DNA from: Streptomyces sp. A 4/2 | GTDB lineage: Bacteria; Actinomycetota; Actinomycetes; Streptomycetales; Streptomycetaceae | Length of the DNA: 64,000 nucleotides | Direction of reading: 5' to 3' | Assembly: GCF_940670765.1 (NCBI RefSeq) | Contig: NZ_CALNVW010000030.1 | Span: forward strand, 186,001 to 250,000 | In this document: piece by piece, positions 51,606 to 59,682 of the stretch | How the letters are laid out: every line of letters starts with the position of its first letter | Numbering within the stretch: position 1 is the first letter of the stretch | Notes under the pieces: model-generated | Databases searched by the model: none | Told to the model about the DNA's origin: nothing | What the model saw: only the letters and a program-made list of their open reading frames with translations | Made by a program: the position numbers and the translations under genes

Positions 51606-52109
51606 CTAGTTTCCCCAGTCCCATGAGCCGAAGTACGCAGCGGCCCCGGTGCGACGGGCCTCCAACACCGCCTCCAGCCGGGCGAAGTCCCGTCGTGGCA
51701 TGAGCGCCTGCCATTCCGCCAGCGGCAGCACACGTACCTCGTCGTGTTCGGCCGGGTCCAGGGTGAGGGTCTGGATCTGGCCGGTGGTGAGCCGGCCACC
51801 GTCGAAGACGAAGCCGATCGTGGCATAGGGCCACTCCGCTCCTGGCTGACCGAAGATCGACGCGAGGAGCTTCACGGGACCCTCGAAGCGGATCCCGGTC
51901 TCCTCCCGGCACTCCCGCAGGGCCGTCTCCCACGGGCGCTCGCCCGGATCCATCGTTCCGCCGGGCAGTTGCCACGGATGCGTACGGGAGTACACCGCCC
52001 TCAGTTGCAACGGGTGGTCGTGCTCGTCGGTGAAGAGCAGGCACGCGAACGCCGTCGCCTTCAGCACCGTTTCGGCGTATTCCTCAGGTGGCATCCACGC
52101 CGGGCTCAC
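51606..52109 (-). CDS. NUDIX hydrolase
   Basis: A 167-residue pyrophosphohydrolase. The Nudix box G-x5-E-x7-REUxEExGU is complete, from GTMDPGERPW to ALRECREETGI (about residues 52-75). PWQLPGG precedes it as usual. Such enzymes cleave nucleoside diphosphates linked to another group; the substrate here is unknown. GTG 52109 is chosen because GAGGAG (52116-52121) lies 6 bases upstream; a TTG at 52190 would add 27 poorly conserved residues, and ATG 52094 would drop five. The gene is the only intact one between the transposase remnant and the damaged glycosyltransferase. Confidence 0.88.
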   Translation of the reverse strand: MSPAWMPPEEYAETVLKATAFACLLFTDEHDHPLQLRAVYSRTHPWQLPGGTMDPGERPWETALRECREETGIRFEGPVKLLASIFGQPGAEWPYATIGFVFDGGRLTTGQIQTLTLDPAEHDEVRVLPLAEWQALMPRRDFARLEAVLEARRTGAAAYFGSWDWGN

Positions 52110-52555
52110 GCCGTGCTCCTCGAAACCTGCGGGTGGTTCTTCGCCACCCGCAGGAGAGAGGGGCTGCTCGTGGATCGGATGTGTGGTCAAGGTTCTCTGA
52201 CCTTCCTGAGGACGTGTCCGAGGTGCTGGGGGGGGGCGAGGACGGGCCGGGCGGCGGGCGTGGCGCGTGTGCGTCTTCGGGGGTGCGCGAGGGATCGGGC
52301 AACAGCCCGGCCGGTGTGCCGCAGAGACACGGGATCTCCTCGTCGCCGGGCGACGTCGCCCCGGCGGCACGGGGAGCGGATCGCCCGCAGGCAGGTCGTC
52401 CCACGTCGTCCCCCTCCGACGGTCGCGGCTGTGTCGTCGGGCTCAACGACACAGCCAGGGTTTCGAACGCATGTTTTTCGGTCGCTTCGAGAGCCCGGCA
52501 CTCAGCGGATCGTGACGGGCGCATCGGGGGCGGCCCCTTGTCTCGCAAGAGCTCA
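52110..52555. other. Gene-poor spacer
   Basis: No convincing gene is seen in these 446 bases. There is a run of eight G around 52229-52236 and a palindrome GGGCGACGTCGCCC at 52348-52361. Open frames here look like shadows, with no ribosome sites or recognisable protein motifs. Confidence 0.5.
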
Positions 52556-53767
52556 TCAGCGCGGGGGAGTTGGCTGAAACTCTGAGGTCCTGCCGACGGT
52601 GGAACGATGGATTGTGCCGGGGAGGCCGAGTCCGGCGAGGACCCGGTCGGCCCGGTGGCGCCAGGTGTGCTGGTGGAGGACTTGACGCCGGGCTTCCTCA
52701 CCGAGCGTCCGTCGCAGGGTTTCGTCGGCGAGGAGTTCGGTGACGGCGTCGGCCCAGGCGTCCGCCTCGGCGGGTGGACACAGAAGGCAGTTGACACGGT
52801 CCTGGAGGATCTCGCGCAGGACGGGCAGATCGGAAGCGACGAGGGCACGGCCGTGGGCCATGTACTCGAAGAGCTTCATCGGGGAGGCCCAACGGCCGGT
52901 CTCGCAATGGCCGTCGGCGGTGTAGATCTTCGACTGATAGGGGGCCAGAACGACGTCGAAGAGCGGGTAGTACGCGCTGACGGCGCCCGGTGGGCGGTGC
53001 CCGTGGAAGTGGGCGTTGGCGGGGCGGCGGGAGCTGCTCCAGCGTGCGAGGTCCTCGTCGGTGCCCCCGATCAGATGGAAGTCGAGGTCGGGGAGCCGGT
53101 CCGCAAGGTCCAGGACGAGGCCGATGCCGCGCCCTTCGTAGAGGTGCCCGATGTAGCCGATGCGGGGTGCGTCCGGGCGCCCCGGCAACTCCGGCGGGGC
53201 CGTTGGGCGGGCGGATGCGTCCGGTGGGTCGGAGCCTTCCGGTGCGACGAGGATCGGTGCGGTGTCCAGGTGGCCGTAGGCGCGCTCGTAGTCGCGCGCG
53301 AGTGCGTGGGTGATGACGACGATCCGCGCGAGCGAATCCCGCTGGAGCAGGCGGTGTTCGATGCGCAGGGTGTTCGGATCGTCCCGCAGGCGGTGGCTCT
53401 CGTACACGAGGGGTGCGACGTCGGCGGCGGCGGTGAGGCCGTACAGGTCGTGGCCGTAGATCAGGTCCGGGGCGGCGTCACGGGTCAGCTGGGCGCGCAC
53501 CCGTTCGGCGCGTACCCGGTATCCGGCCGGGGTGTAATCAGGGCTCGGGACCGTGTGGACGGGGAAGCGGTGGCGGACGCCGTAGTAGGCGTACGCGTCG
53601 TCGACCGTGTACGTGCCGGGCGCGGTGTAGAGCGAGACCCTCGTGACCGGCTTCGGCGAATGCGTCGCACATGCGCATACGGCCTACTCCTGTGTCGCTG
53701 TCAGCGCGGGCGGCCGGTGGTGGTCGGTGGCGGACGCCCGGCGGGGCGTGCGGTCCGTCGGGTCCAC
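52556..53767 (-). pseudogene. Glycosyltransferase family 4 with two apparent frameshifts
   Basis: The part from 53500 down reads as a clean GT-B enzyme C-terminal region: DLIYGHDLYGLTAAADVAPL, RIGYIGHLYEGRGIGLVL, DVVLAPYQSKIY, SPMKLFEYMAHGRALVASDL. The natural start is GTG 53767, with AAGGAG at 53774-53779. From there the frame hits TAG near 53684-53686; the sequence then continues only in another frame as GVGRMRMCDAFAEAGHE, and at the GGG run 53638-53640 returns to the first frame as VSLYTAPGTYTVDD. Two single-base indels would restore a 400-residue enzyme. Either the gene is decaying or the assembly has errors. Confidence 0.75.
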
Positions 53768-54505
53768 GGGCGTCTCCTTGGGGTGGGGCGCTGTGAGGCG
53801 GCAGTGGCACGTGAGCAGTACGGAAGCGGGCCGGTCGCCCGGAGCGTTGCCGGGGCGAGTTGCGCGGGTGGACCGGGTCGGCTCCGCGCGGGGGGTGATC
53901 CGGGAGGGGTGATCCGGGCGCGGGCAAAGGGAGTTCTGCCCCCTGACGAGTACGCGGTTGCCCGTCATCCCCGGCAGGGTGACGGCTCATCATCGCGGGT
54001 GGTCGTGAGCTTTCCAAGAGCGGCATTTCGGCCTGTTTCACGGTTGGTTGCCCACCCGTGGCCGCGTGTGACGGAAGCGGTCGGAGCTGATCCGGCCAGG
54101 AAGCGCAGGGCGCCGGGGCAGGTGCCGGAGCTGCGGAGGTGCGGCCGAAAACAGAAGTCCGGTCCCAGAGCGGTACCCCCGCGGCCGACGGGGTCGTGGG
54201 TCCCGGTCGGGTGCTCGGCCGCGGTCGCGTGGGCCGTACGGACGGGGGCGGGTCCGCAGCCGTGGGACGGGCCGAAGCCGCCTTCCGGACAAGTCGTGGC
54301 TGGACAGTACTGGTTGCCATGTGCGGCAGAGGGTCTTCCCGCCCCCGCCCGACTGCGGCGGACAGCGCAGTCGCGCAGGAGCGCGGGGTGCGGGCGGCCG
54401 GTCGGAAACACCAGGTCGGAGCGTCCATCCGGACATCCGGGCCGGTCCGGATGCGAAGGGCCGACGCTGTCCGGGCGAGGTGAACCCCCGCTGGTTCCGC
54501 CCTTC
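53768..54505. other. Gene-poor stretch before the RiPP cluster
   Basis: About 740 bases with no gene I can support. Long open frames on both strands exist only because stops are rare at this GC; none has a ribosome site plus a plausible protein. The right end carries the promoter of the RiPP operon. Confidence 0.5.
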
Positions 54506-54537
54506 ATGACCCCGCAGTGTGATCGTCCGACCGCATC

Positions 54538-54567
54538 TTGTGATCACGTCGGGCCCGTGCGTACCGT
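54538..54567 (+). promoter_or_regulatory. Candidate promoter of the RiPP operon
   Basis: TTGTGA (54538-54543) and TACCGT (54562-54567) are separated by 18 bases, in the range of SigA-like promoters, and lie about 58 bases before the precursor start. TTGTGATCAC also forms a short palindrome that may be an operator. Confidence 0.45.
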
Positions 54568-54625
54568 GGCGCCGCCGTGACTCCCCGTCGCCAACGGTGG
54601 AGCCGGTCGCCGAAGGGAGACTGCC

Positions 54626-54700
54626 ATGAACGAGGAGATCGAGCAGGTACGCGAAGAGGAACTGCCCGAGCTGGCACTGATGGTCGACGTGCCCAGCTGA
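54626..54700 (+). CDS. Putative RiPP precursor peptide (24 aa)
   Basis: A 24-residue peptide. It begins MNEEIEQVREEELPE and ends LALMVDVPS. The first 15 residues contain eight Glu and look like an amphipathic leader for enzyme recognition; the hydrophobic tail with DVPS at the C-terminus is the likely core. The ATG has AAGGGAG (54613-54619) at good spacing, and an in-frame stop at 54578-54580 rules out a longer form. A strong hairpin follows at once, and then genes for an HEXXH protein, YcaO, methyltransferase, P450 and ferredoxin. This arrangement is typical of RiPP operons. I know no characterised precursor with this sequence. Confidence 0.75.
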   Translation: MNEEIEQVREEELPELALMVDVPS

Positions 54701-54714
54701 CGGCACGCCACCCC

Positions 54715-54743
54715 GGACGGCGGGCCGCAGCGGCCCGCCGTCC
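54715..54743 (+). terminator. Attenuator hairpin between precursor and modifying genes
   Basis: GGACGGCGGGCC pairs exactly with GGCCCGCCGTCC (12 bp) over a GCAGC loop, 14 bases after the peptide stop. RiPP operons often use such partial terminators to make more precursor than enzyme message. Confidence 0.75.
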
Positions 54744-54774
54744 GTCCCGACCCGGCGACACGGAGGTACGCACG

Positions 54775-55747
54775 GTGCGAGTACAGCCCGACGCACGCCA
54801 GAGCGCCGAGGAGCGCTCCACTCTGGCGCGCACCACCCGGTCCGTCCTGGGATCCGCCGGGCTGACCGTCTCCGCCGGGGAAGCCGCGCACCCCGCGGTC
54901 GTCGAGACCGCGCACGTCGCCCAGCACGCCCTGCGGACCGGGCCACTCGATCCGGACCGCCTCGACCGCCTCACCTCGATGCTCAGCCGTGCACGGTCGG
55001 GCATCGCGGCCACGCCACCGTCCGGGCTTCCCTGGCCGGCCGAACTCGCCGCTCCCCAGCCTCATCTCGAACGCAGTGTCGCCCGCGCGCTCAAGTCCGT
55101 CCCGGACCAGGCCGGGAACAGCGACCGGCCGCACGGCTCCACTGTCGTCGCGTGGCGGGAGGCGGAGACGGCGACGATCCGCGTCGACGACCGCCCTGCT
55201 CGCCGTCACCTGGCCGGGCGCCTATGCCGAGTTGAGCGAGATCCTCCGGCAGATGGTCCTGCTGGACGGGCCGTCGATCGACGGCTTCACCGACTTCACC
55301 GTCCACGGCGCCGTGTTCATCCGGCGCGACCGGCTGCGACCGGGCCCCGGTGGACTTCCCGGAACTGTCCGGCTCGCGGAGGCGCTCGTCCACGAGGGCA
55401 CCCACACCCGCTGCAACGCGGCGTCCGTGGCGGCACATCCGTTCCTGCGGCCGGTGGAGGACGGTGGCCCGCTGGTCGCGACGCCGCTGCGGCTCGACCC
55501 CCGGCCGCTCACCGGGCTCTTCCAGCAGACGGTGGTCCTGGCCCGGAGCGTGCTGCTGTACCGGCGCCTGCTCGCGGGGCCCACGGCGGACTCCGGCGCC
55601 GCCGCGGCCGTACGCGCGCGCCACGATCGCCTCGCCCGTTCCGCGGCCGATGCCGTGCGCACGATGACCGGACACCGTGACGCGCTCACCGACCACGGCA
55701 GAGCCGTCCTGGAGGACGCGGCCGGGGTGGCCGAGGTGCACGCCTGA
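54775..55747 (+). CDS. HEXXH-motif RiPP modification protein, apparent frameshift
   Basis: The gene starts at GTG 54775 behind GGAGG (54762-54766). The first frame gives a helical N-terminal half (LARTTRSVLGSAGLTVSAGE, HLERSVARALKSVPDQAG) up to about 55190. The rest is in the next frame: LLAVTWPGAYAELSEILRQM, then ALVHEGTHTRCN with HEGTH near residue 206, and a helical tail. One extra C near 55189-55193 (GACCGCC where GACGCC would join the halves as VDDALLAV) explains it. HEXXH proteins occur in RiPP clusters, where some act as oxygenases or peptidases. It overlaps ycaO by TGATG. Real mutation or sequencing error is open. Confidence 0.75.
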
Positions 55748-56982
55748 TGGCCGGGACCCCGTGGGAACCCCAGGTCTTCGCCCCCTACGCCCAGTGGCCG
55801 GAGGTCGTCTTCGCGCGCGTCGCGGCCCGCTCACCGCAGTTCGATCCCGTCTGCGCGGCCGGTGACCGGCCCGTCGTGGTGGGCAGCGCGGCCGGGCACC
55901 GCACGGAACGCGTCGTCGCGAGCGCGCGCGGCGAACTCCTCGAACGCGTGGGCAACATCCTCGCGGGCCGCGCCGCCGAGTCGGACGCCGCGGTCGTGGC
56001 GACCCACAGCGAACTGCGCCGCAGGGGGATACCCGCGGTGGACCCCGCCGAGTTCGTACCGGAAGGCGCGGACCGTACCCCGGACGAGTCACGCGGCACC
56101 CGGCGGCTCTGGGTGCTCGGGCGGTCCCTGCGCACCGGCGCCGACACGCACGTACCCGCCGGTGCCGTCTTCCTGCACCACCGGCCGCCGCCCGGCTGCG
56201 ACCCCGGGCCCGGGGTCGGATCCACCGGGGTCGCCGCACATCCCGACCCCGACGCCGCCGCGCAGCACGCCGCATGGGAGGTCCTCGAACGTGACCTCAT
56301 CCGCAGGAGCTGGTACGGACTCTCCCGCGCTCCCCGGGTGATCCCGGAGACCGGACTGCCCGATCCGCTGGCGGAACTCCTCGACGGAACCGGGGCGACG
56401 GCGACCGCACTCGCCCTCCCGGCACCCGCCGGTTCCCGGTGCGTGGCGGTCTGCCTCCACGCACCGGACGGGACCCGGCAGACCTTCGGGGCCCGCTGCG
56501 GTCCGGACGACGGCGAGATCGCCCCGCTGGTCGAGAAGGCCGCCTACGAAGCGCTGATGGTGCGGTGGAGCATGCACACCCCGGTGGCCGCCGACACCTG
56601 GGCGCGCTGGCAGGGTGGCGACGCCCCGGACTCCGCGGTCAAGCACGCGCTCTGGGCCTACCACCGCCAGGACAGCCTCCGGCTGTGGACCGCGGACACC
56701 CCGGTCGGTGCCGCGCGCCCCGCACCGACACCACCACCGGCACCGGGCGGGCCCGAGCGGTCGGGGAGCGGCCCGTCCTCCGTACCGCATCGCTCCGGCG
56801 CCGCCACGTTGTCCGAGCACACCGGCCGGGACCTCGTCCTCGTGGACACCACCTGCGGACCGGCACGCGCCCTGGGCTCGACGGTGGTCCGGGTCGTGGC
56901 CCCCGGCGCCCGCGCCCTGCCCACCGGCCCGGACGGCGAACGCGGCCTGCCCCGCGCCCCGGGCCCGCACCCCTTCGGCTGA
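55747..56982 (+). CDS. YcaO-family cyclodehydratase
   Basis: A 411-residue YcaO protein, the ATP-dependent family that activates peptide backbone amides to form azolines, thioamides or amidines. The ATP/Mg motifs are visible: S-x3-E-x2-E-R as SARGELLER at 59-67, AAWEVLERD at 175-183, and VEKAAYEALMVR at 262-273. The C-terminus ends GPHPFG, close to the Pro-rich tails of azoline-forming members. No TfuA or E1/ocin-ThiF partner is present, so thioamide formation is less likely and ring or amidine formation on the Ser-ended core is plausible. It overlaps the HEXXH gene. Confidence 0.87.
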   Translation: MAGTPWEPQVFAPYAQWPEVVFARVAARSPQFDPVCAAGDRPVVVGSAAGHRTERVVASARGELLERVGNILAGRAAESDAAVVATHSELRRRGIPAVDPAEFVPEGADRTPDESRGTRRLWVLGRSLRTGADTHVPAGAVFLHHRPPPGCDPGPGVGSTGVAAHPDPDAAAQHAAWEVLERDLIRRSWYGLSRAPRVIPETGLPDPLAELLDGTGATATALALPAPAGSRCVAVCLHAPDGTRQTFGARCGPDDGEIAPLVEKAAYEALMVRWSMHTPVAADTWARWQGGDAPDSAVKHALWAYHRQDSLRLWTADTPVGAARPAPTPPPAPGGPERSGSGPSSVPHRSGAATLSEHTGRDLVLVDTTCGPARALGSTVVRVVAPGARALPTGPDGERGLPRAPGPHPFG

Positions 56983-57077
56983 CCCGACGCCCGCAACGCA
57001 CGCCCCCACCGCCCACGTCCACCCGGACCGTCCCGCACCGCGGCGACCGGACCGGCCGCAGGCCGAGGAGACCCGAC

Positions 57078-57893
57078 ATGTCCACGACGCACGACCACCG
57101 CGCCCCCACGGCTGCAGCGCCCGCCGATGCCCCGGAGAACGGGGGCGACCGCCACGCCTCCGCCGCGCACGGACCCGGATACGCCGACACCTTCGCCGCC
57201 GACTACGACCGGTGGTTCGGCAAACCGGGTGTCACCGGCGCCACCGTGGACACCCTCGCGGCGCTCGCCGGTGACGGGCCGCTGCTCGAACTCGGCATAG
57301 GTACCGGGCGAGTTGCTCTGCCGCTGGCGGGCCGCGGCTTCGATGTCCACGGCGTCGAGGCGTCGGACACGATGGCCGCGCGGCTGCGCTCCAAACCCGG
57401 CGGCGGCACGATCCAGGTCACGCCGGGCGATTTCAGCGAGGTCCCGGTCACCGGCACGTTCTCGCTCGTCTACGCAGTCGGCGGCACGTTCTTCGAACTC
57501 GCGGACCACGAGGCCCAGCAGCGCTGCCTCAGCGCGGTGGCCGCCCACCTCGAACCGGCCGGTGTGCTGGTCCTCGACGCGCATCTGCCCGAGGCCCTCG
57601 CCGTCGCGGCGGCTTCCGGGGTGCCCGAGGTCGTCTCGGAGACGGACGAACACCTCATCCTCTGCCACCGCAGGATCGACCCGTCCACCCGGACCTACCA
57701 GTCCCACTACCTCGTCCATGAGGCGGACCGTACCCGTCACCTGCGGGTCCACTTCCATTACGCGTCGCCGGGCGAACTGGACACCATGGCCGAGCGGGCC
57801 GGGCTCCGGCTGCGGCAGCGGCTGGGCTCCTGGGCGGGCGCGCCGTTCGCCCGCGACAGCGCCTACCACGTATCCGTCTACGAGCTCCGCTGA
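57078..57893 (+). CDS. SAM-dependent methyltransferase (class I)
   Basis: A 271-residue class I methyltransferase. Motif I is ELGIGTGRVALPL at 71-83, motif II/III HGVEASDTMAARLR, and FSLVYAVGGTFFEL corresponds to motif IV. The first 35 residues are Ala/His-rich and probably flexible. ATG 57078 follows GAGGAG with 7-bp spacing. In this cluster it would methylate the modified peptide, for example at an N- or C-terminus or a hydroxyl; which one is unknown. A 95-base gap separates it from ycaO. Confidence 0.88.
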   Translation: MSTTHDHRAPTAAAPADAPENGGDRHASAAHGPGYADTFAADYDRWFGKPGVTGATVDTLAALAGDGPLLELGIGTGRVALPLAGRGFDVHGVEASDTMAARLRSKPGGGTIQVTPGDFSEVPVTGTFSLVYAVGGTFFELADHEAQQRCLSAVAAHLEPAGVLVLDAHLPEALAVAAASGVPEVVSETDEHLILCHRRIDPSTRTYQSHYLVHEADRTRHLRVHFHYASPGELDTMAERAGLRLRQRLGSWAGAPFARDSAYHVSVYELR

Positions 57894-57914
57894 CGCCACC
57901 CGCAGCAACATCCC

Positions 57915-57946
57915 CGCTCGCAGCAACCCCCGCTCGCAGCAACCCC
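57915..57946. repeat. Two tandem 16-bp repeats
   Basis: CGCTCGCAGCAACCCC occurs twice in a row (57915-57930, 57931-57946), with a third degenerate copy of CGCAGCAAC at 57901. They fill the gap between the methyltransferase and P450 genes. No role is evident. Confidence 0.75.
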
Positions 57947-57991
57947 CGTCCCTCTCGCGGTCGCCTCGCCGAACACCCTCCCGGAGCAGAC

Positions 57992-59194
57992 GTGACAGAC
58001 ACCGACCCCGGCCCGCTCGTCCACACCGCGGACTTCCCCTTCCCGCACCACGACGGCCTCGGCCCCCTCGACGAGTTCGCCGCACTGCGCAGCGCCGCGC
58101 CGTGCGCCCGGATCCGGCTGCCCAGTGGCGACTCGGCCTGGCTGGTCACCCGGTACGCGGACGTGCGCACCGTGCTCGCGGATCCGCGCTTCAGCCGTAC
58201 CCGTGCCACCCGGGGAGCAGGACCGCGCATCGCGCGCGTCCCCACGCTGCCGGACTCGATCCTGGCCGCGGACCCGCCGGAACACACCCGGCTGCGCAAG
58301 CTGGTCGCCCCGGCCTTCACCGGCCGCCGCGCCGAAGCCATGCGGCGCGACGTGGCCCGGTTGGTCGAGGAGCTCCTCGACCAACTCGCCGCGCACGACC
58401 GCCCGGCCGACCTGGTGCAGCTGTTCGCCCGCCCGCTGCCGCTGGCGGTCATCTGCGCCCTGCTCGGCGTACCGCGCCAGGACGGCGAGCAACTCGACGC
58501 CTGGTGCGACGCGCTGCGCAACCTCACCGCCCTCGCCGACACCGAGGTCACCGCCGTTGTCGGTGAGATGACCGGCTACCTCACCGCGCTGGTCGCGGCC
58601 AAACGCCGCCACCCCGGGGACGACGTCCTGAGCACCCTGATCGCCGCACGCGACGAGAGCGACCGGCTCAGCCAGGACGAACTGATCTCGTTCAGCCTGG
58701 TGCTGCTCGCCGGGGGGTACGGCACCACGGCCGACCGGCTCGGCGGCATGGTGCACCTGCTGCTCGACGAACCCGGACGGTACCGGCGGCTGCGACAGGA
58801 ACCGGACACGATCCCCAGGGCCGTCGAGGAGCTGCTGCGTTATGCCCAGACCAACGTCCAGGCGAATCTCCGGATCGCCACCGAGCAGATCGAACTGGGC
58901 GGCGTCACGATCGCCGAGGGCGAAGCGGTGATGGCGGTCAACTCCTCGGCCAACCATGACGAGACCGTCTTCGACGATCCGGGCCTGCTCGACCTCGACC
59001 GCGACCACAACCCCCACATCGGTTTCGGGCACGGACCGCACCACTGCGTCGGGGCGCAAGTGGCCCGCGTCCAGCTCCAGGAGGCACTGGCCGGCCTGGT
59101 GCGCCGGTTCCCGGAACTGCGCGCCGCGGCGCCCCCGGAGTGGAAGACCGGTCTCAGCACCCGGGCACCCCGCACCCTGCCCGTGACCTGGTGA
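57992..59194 (+). CDS. Cytochrome P450 of the RiPP cluster
   Basis: A 400-residue P450. FGHGPHHCVG places the heme Cys at 352; ExxR is Glu 280/Arg 283. The I-helix reads LLAGGYGTTADR (239-249), so the acidic residue that normally precedes the conserved Thr is Gly 244. This can indicate a reaction other than simple hydroxylation, such as crosslinking. GTG 57992 starts it. The ferredoxin gene follows after 7 bases, so the electron partner is encoded with it. It is likely to oxidise the peptide. Confidence 0.92.
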   Translation: MTDTDPGPLVHTADFPFPHHDGLGPLDEFAALRSAAPCARIRLPSGDSAWLVTRYADVRTVLADPRFSRTRATRGAGPRIARVPTLPDSILAADPPEHTRLRKLVAPAFTGRRAEAMRRDVARLVEELLDQLAAHDRPADLVQLFARPLPLAVICALLGVPRQDGEQLDAWCDALRNLTALADTEVTAVVGEMTGYLTALVAAKRRHPGDDVLSTLIAARDESDRLSQDELISFSLVLLAGGYGTTADRLGGMVHLLLDEPGRYRRLRQEPDTIPRAVEELLRYAQTNVQANLRIATEQIELGGVTIAEGEAVMAVNSSANHDETVFDDPGLLDLDRDHNPHIGFGHGPHHCVGAQVARVQLQEALAGLVRRFPELRAAAPPEWKTGLSTRAPRTLPVTW

Positions 59195-59201
59195 GGCGGC
59201 C

Positions 59202-59483
59202 GTGTCCCGGAACGTCGAACAGGACCCGCCCCCCGGAGAACCCCTCGGGGCGTCGTGGGCGCGCGTCGACCCCGACGCGTGCATCGGCTCCGGCGTCTGC
59301 CTCGCCACCGCCCCGCTCCACTTCGAACCTGCCGGGAACACCGGCTCACGCGCCCGGTCCGACGCACCCGCCGCCGACGGATCCGCGAGGGACGCGGCGG
59401 TCCTCTGCCCGGTGGAGGCGATCGGGTTCGTCCGGTCCCGTCCGCCGTCCACCCCGCTCCCGGCGCCACAGCCCGACCCCTGA
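59202..59483 (+). CDS. [3Fe-4S] ferredoxin, P450 redox partner
   Basis: A 93-residue ferredoxin. Cys 27 and Cys 33 (CIGSGVC) and Cys 69 (LCPVEAI) form the C-x5-C...C-P pattern of [3Fe-4S] ferredoxins that donate electrons to actinobacterial P450s. A Pro-rich tail of about 15 residues follows. GTG 59202 is preceded by GAGGCGG. It ends the RiPP operon. Confidence 0.92.
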   Translation: MSRNVEQDPPPGEPLGASWARVDPDACIGSGVCLATAPLHFEPAGNTGSRARSDAPAADGSARDAAVLCPVEAIGFVRSRPPSTPLPAPQPDP

Positions 59484-59682
59484 GGGTTGTACCGGAATGC
59501 GTATCGATTGGGAGCCTCTCGGATTGCATGGCCGTCACAATCGCCCGAGCAGTGCCTTTTCATGATCGTTCGGTGCCCGCGGGTCGTAGATTTCACGGGT
59601 CGCAACAGATCCCGAGGGGCGTCGGAGGAGTGAACTCCGCCGCCCGGGGTCGTTGTTCACCGAGCCAGAGGAAAGCTGTTTC

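Noticed and set aside
54506..54580. Open frame of 24 residues with two Cys just upstream of the RiPP precursor
   Set aside because: No ribosome site, and it covers the likely promoter boxes. The second peptide frame (54626) has all the signals this one lacks.
54735..54750. GTCCCGAC after the precursor as a possible att repeat of the tRNA end
   Set aside because: Only about 8 bases match the tRNA 3 prime end, and they lie inside a hairpin arm. Chance is the simpler explanation.
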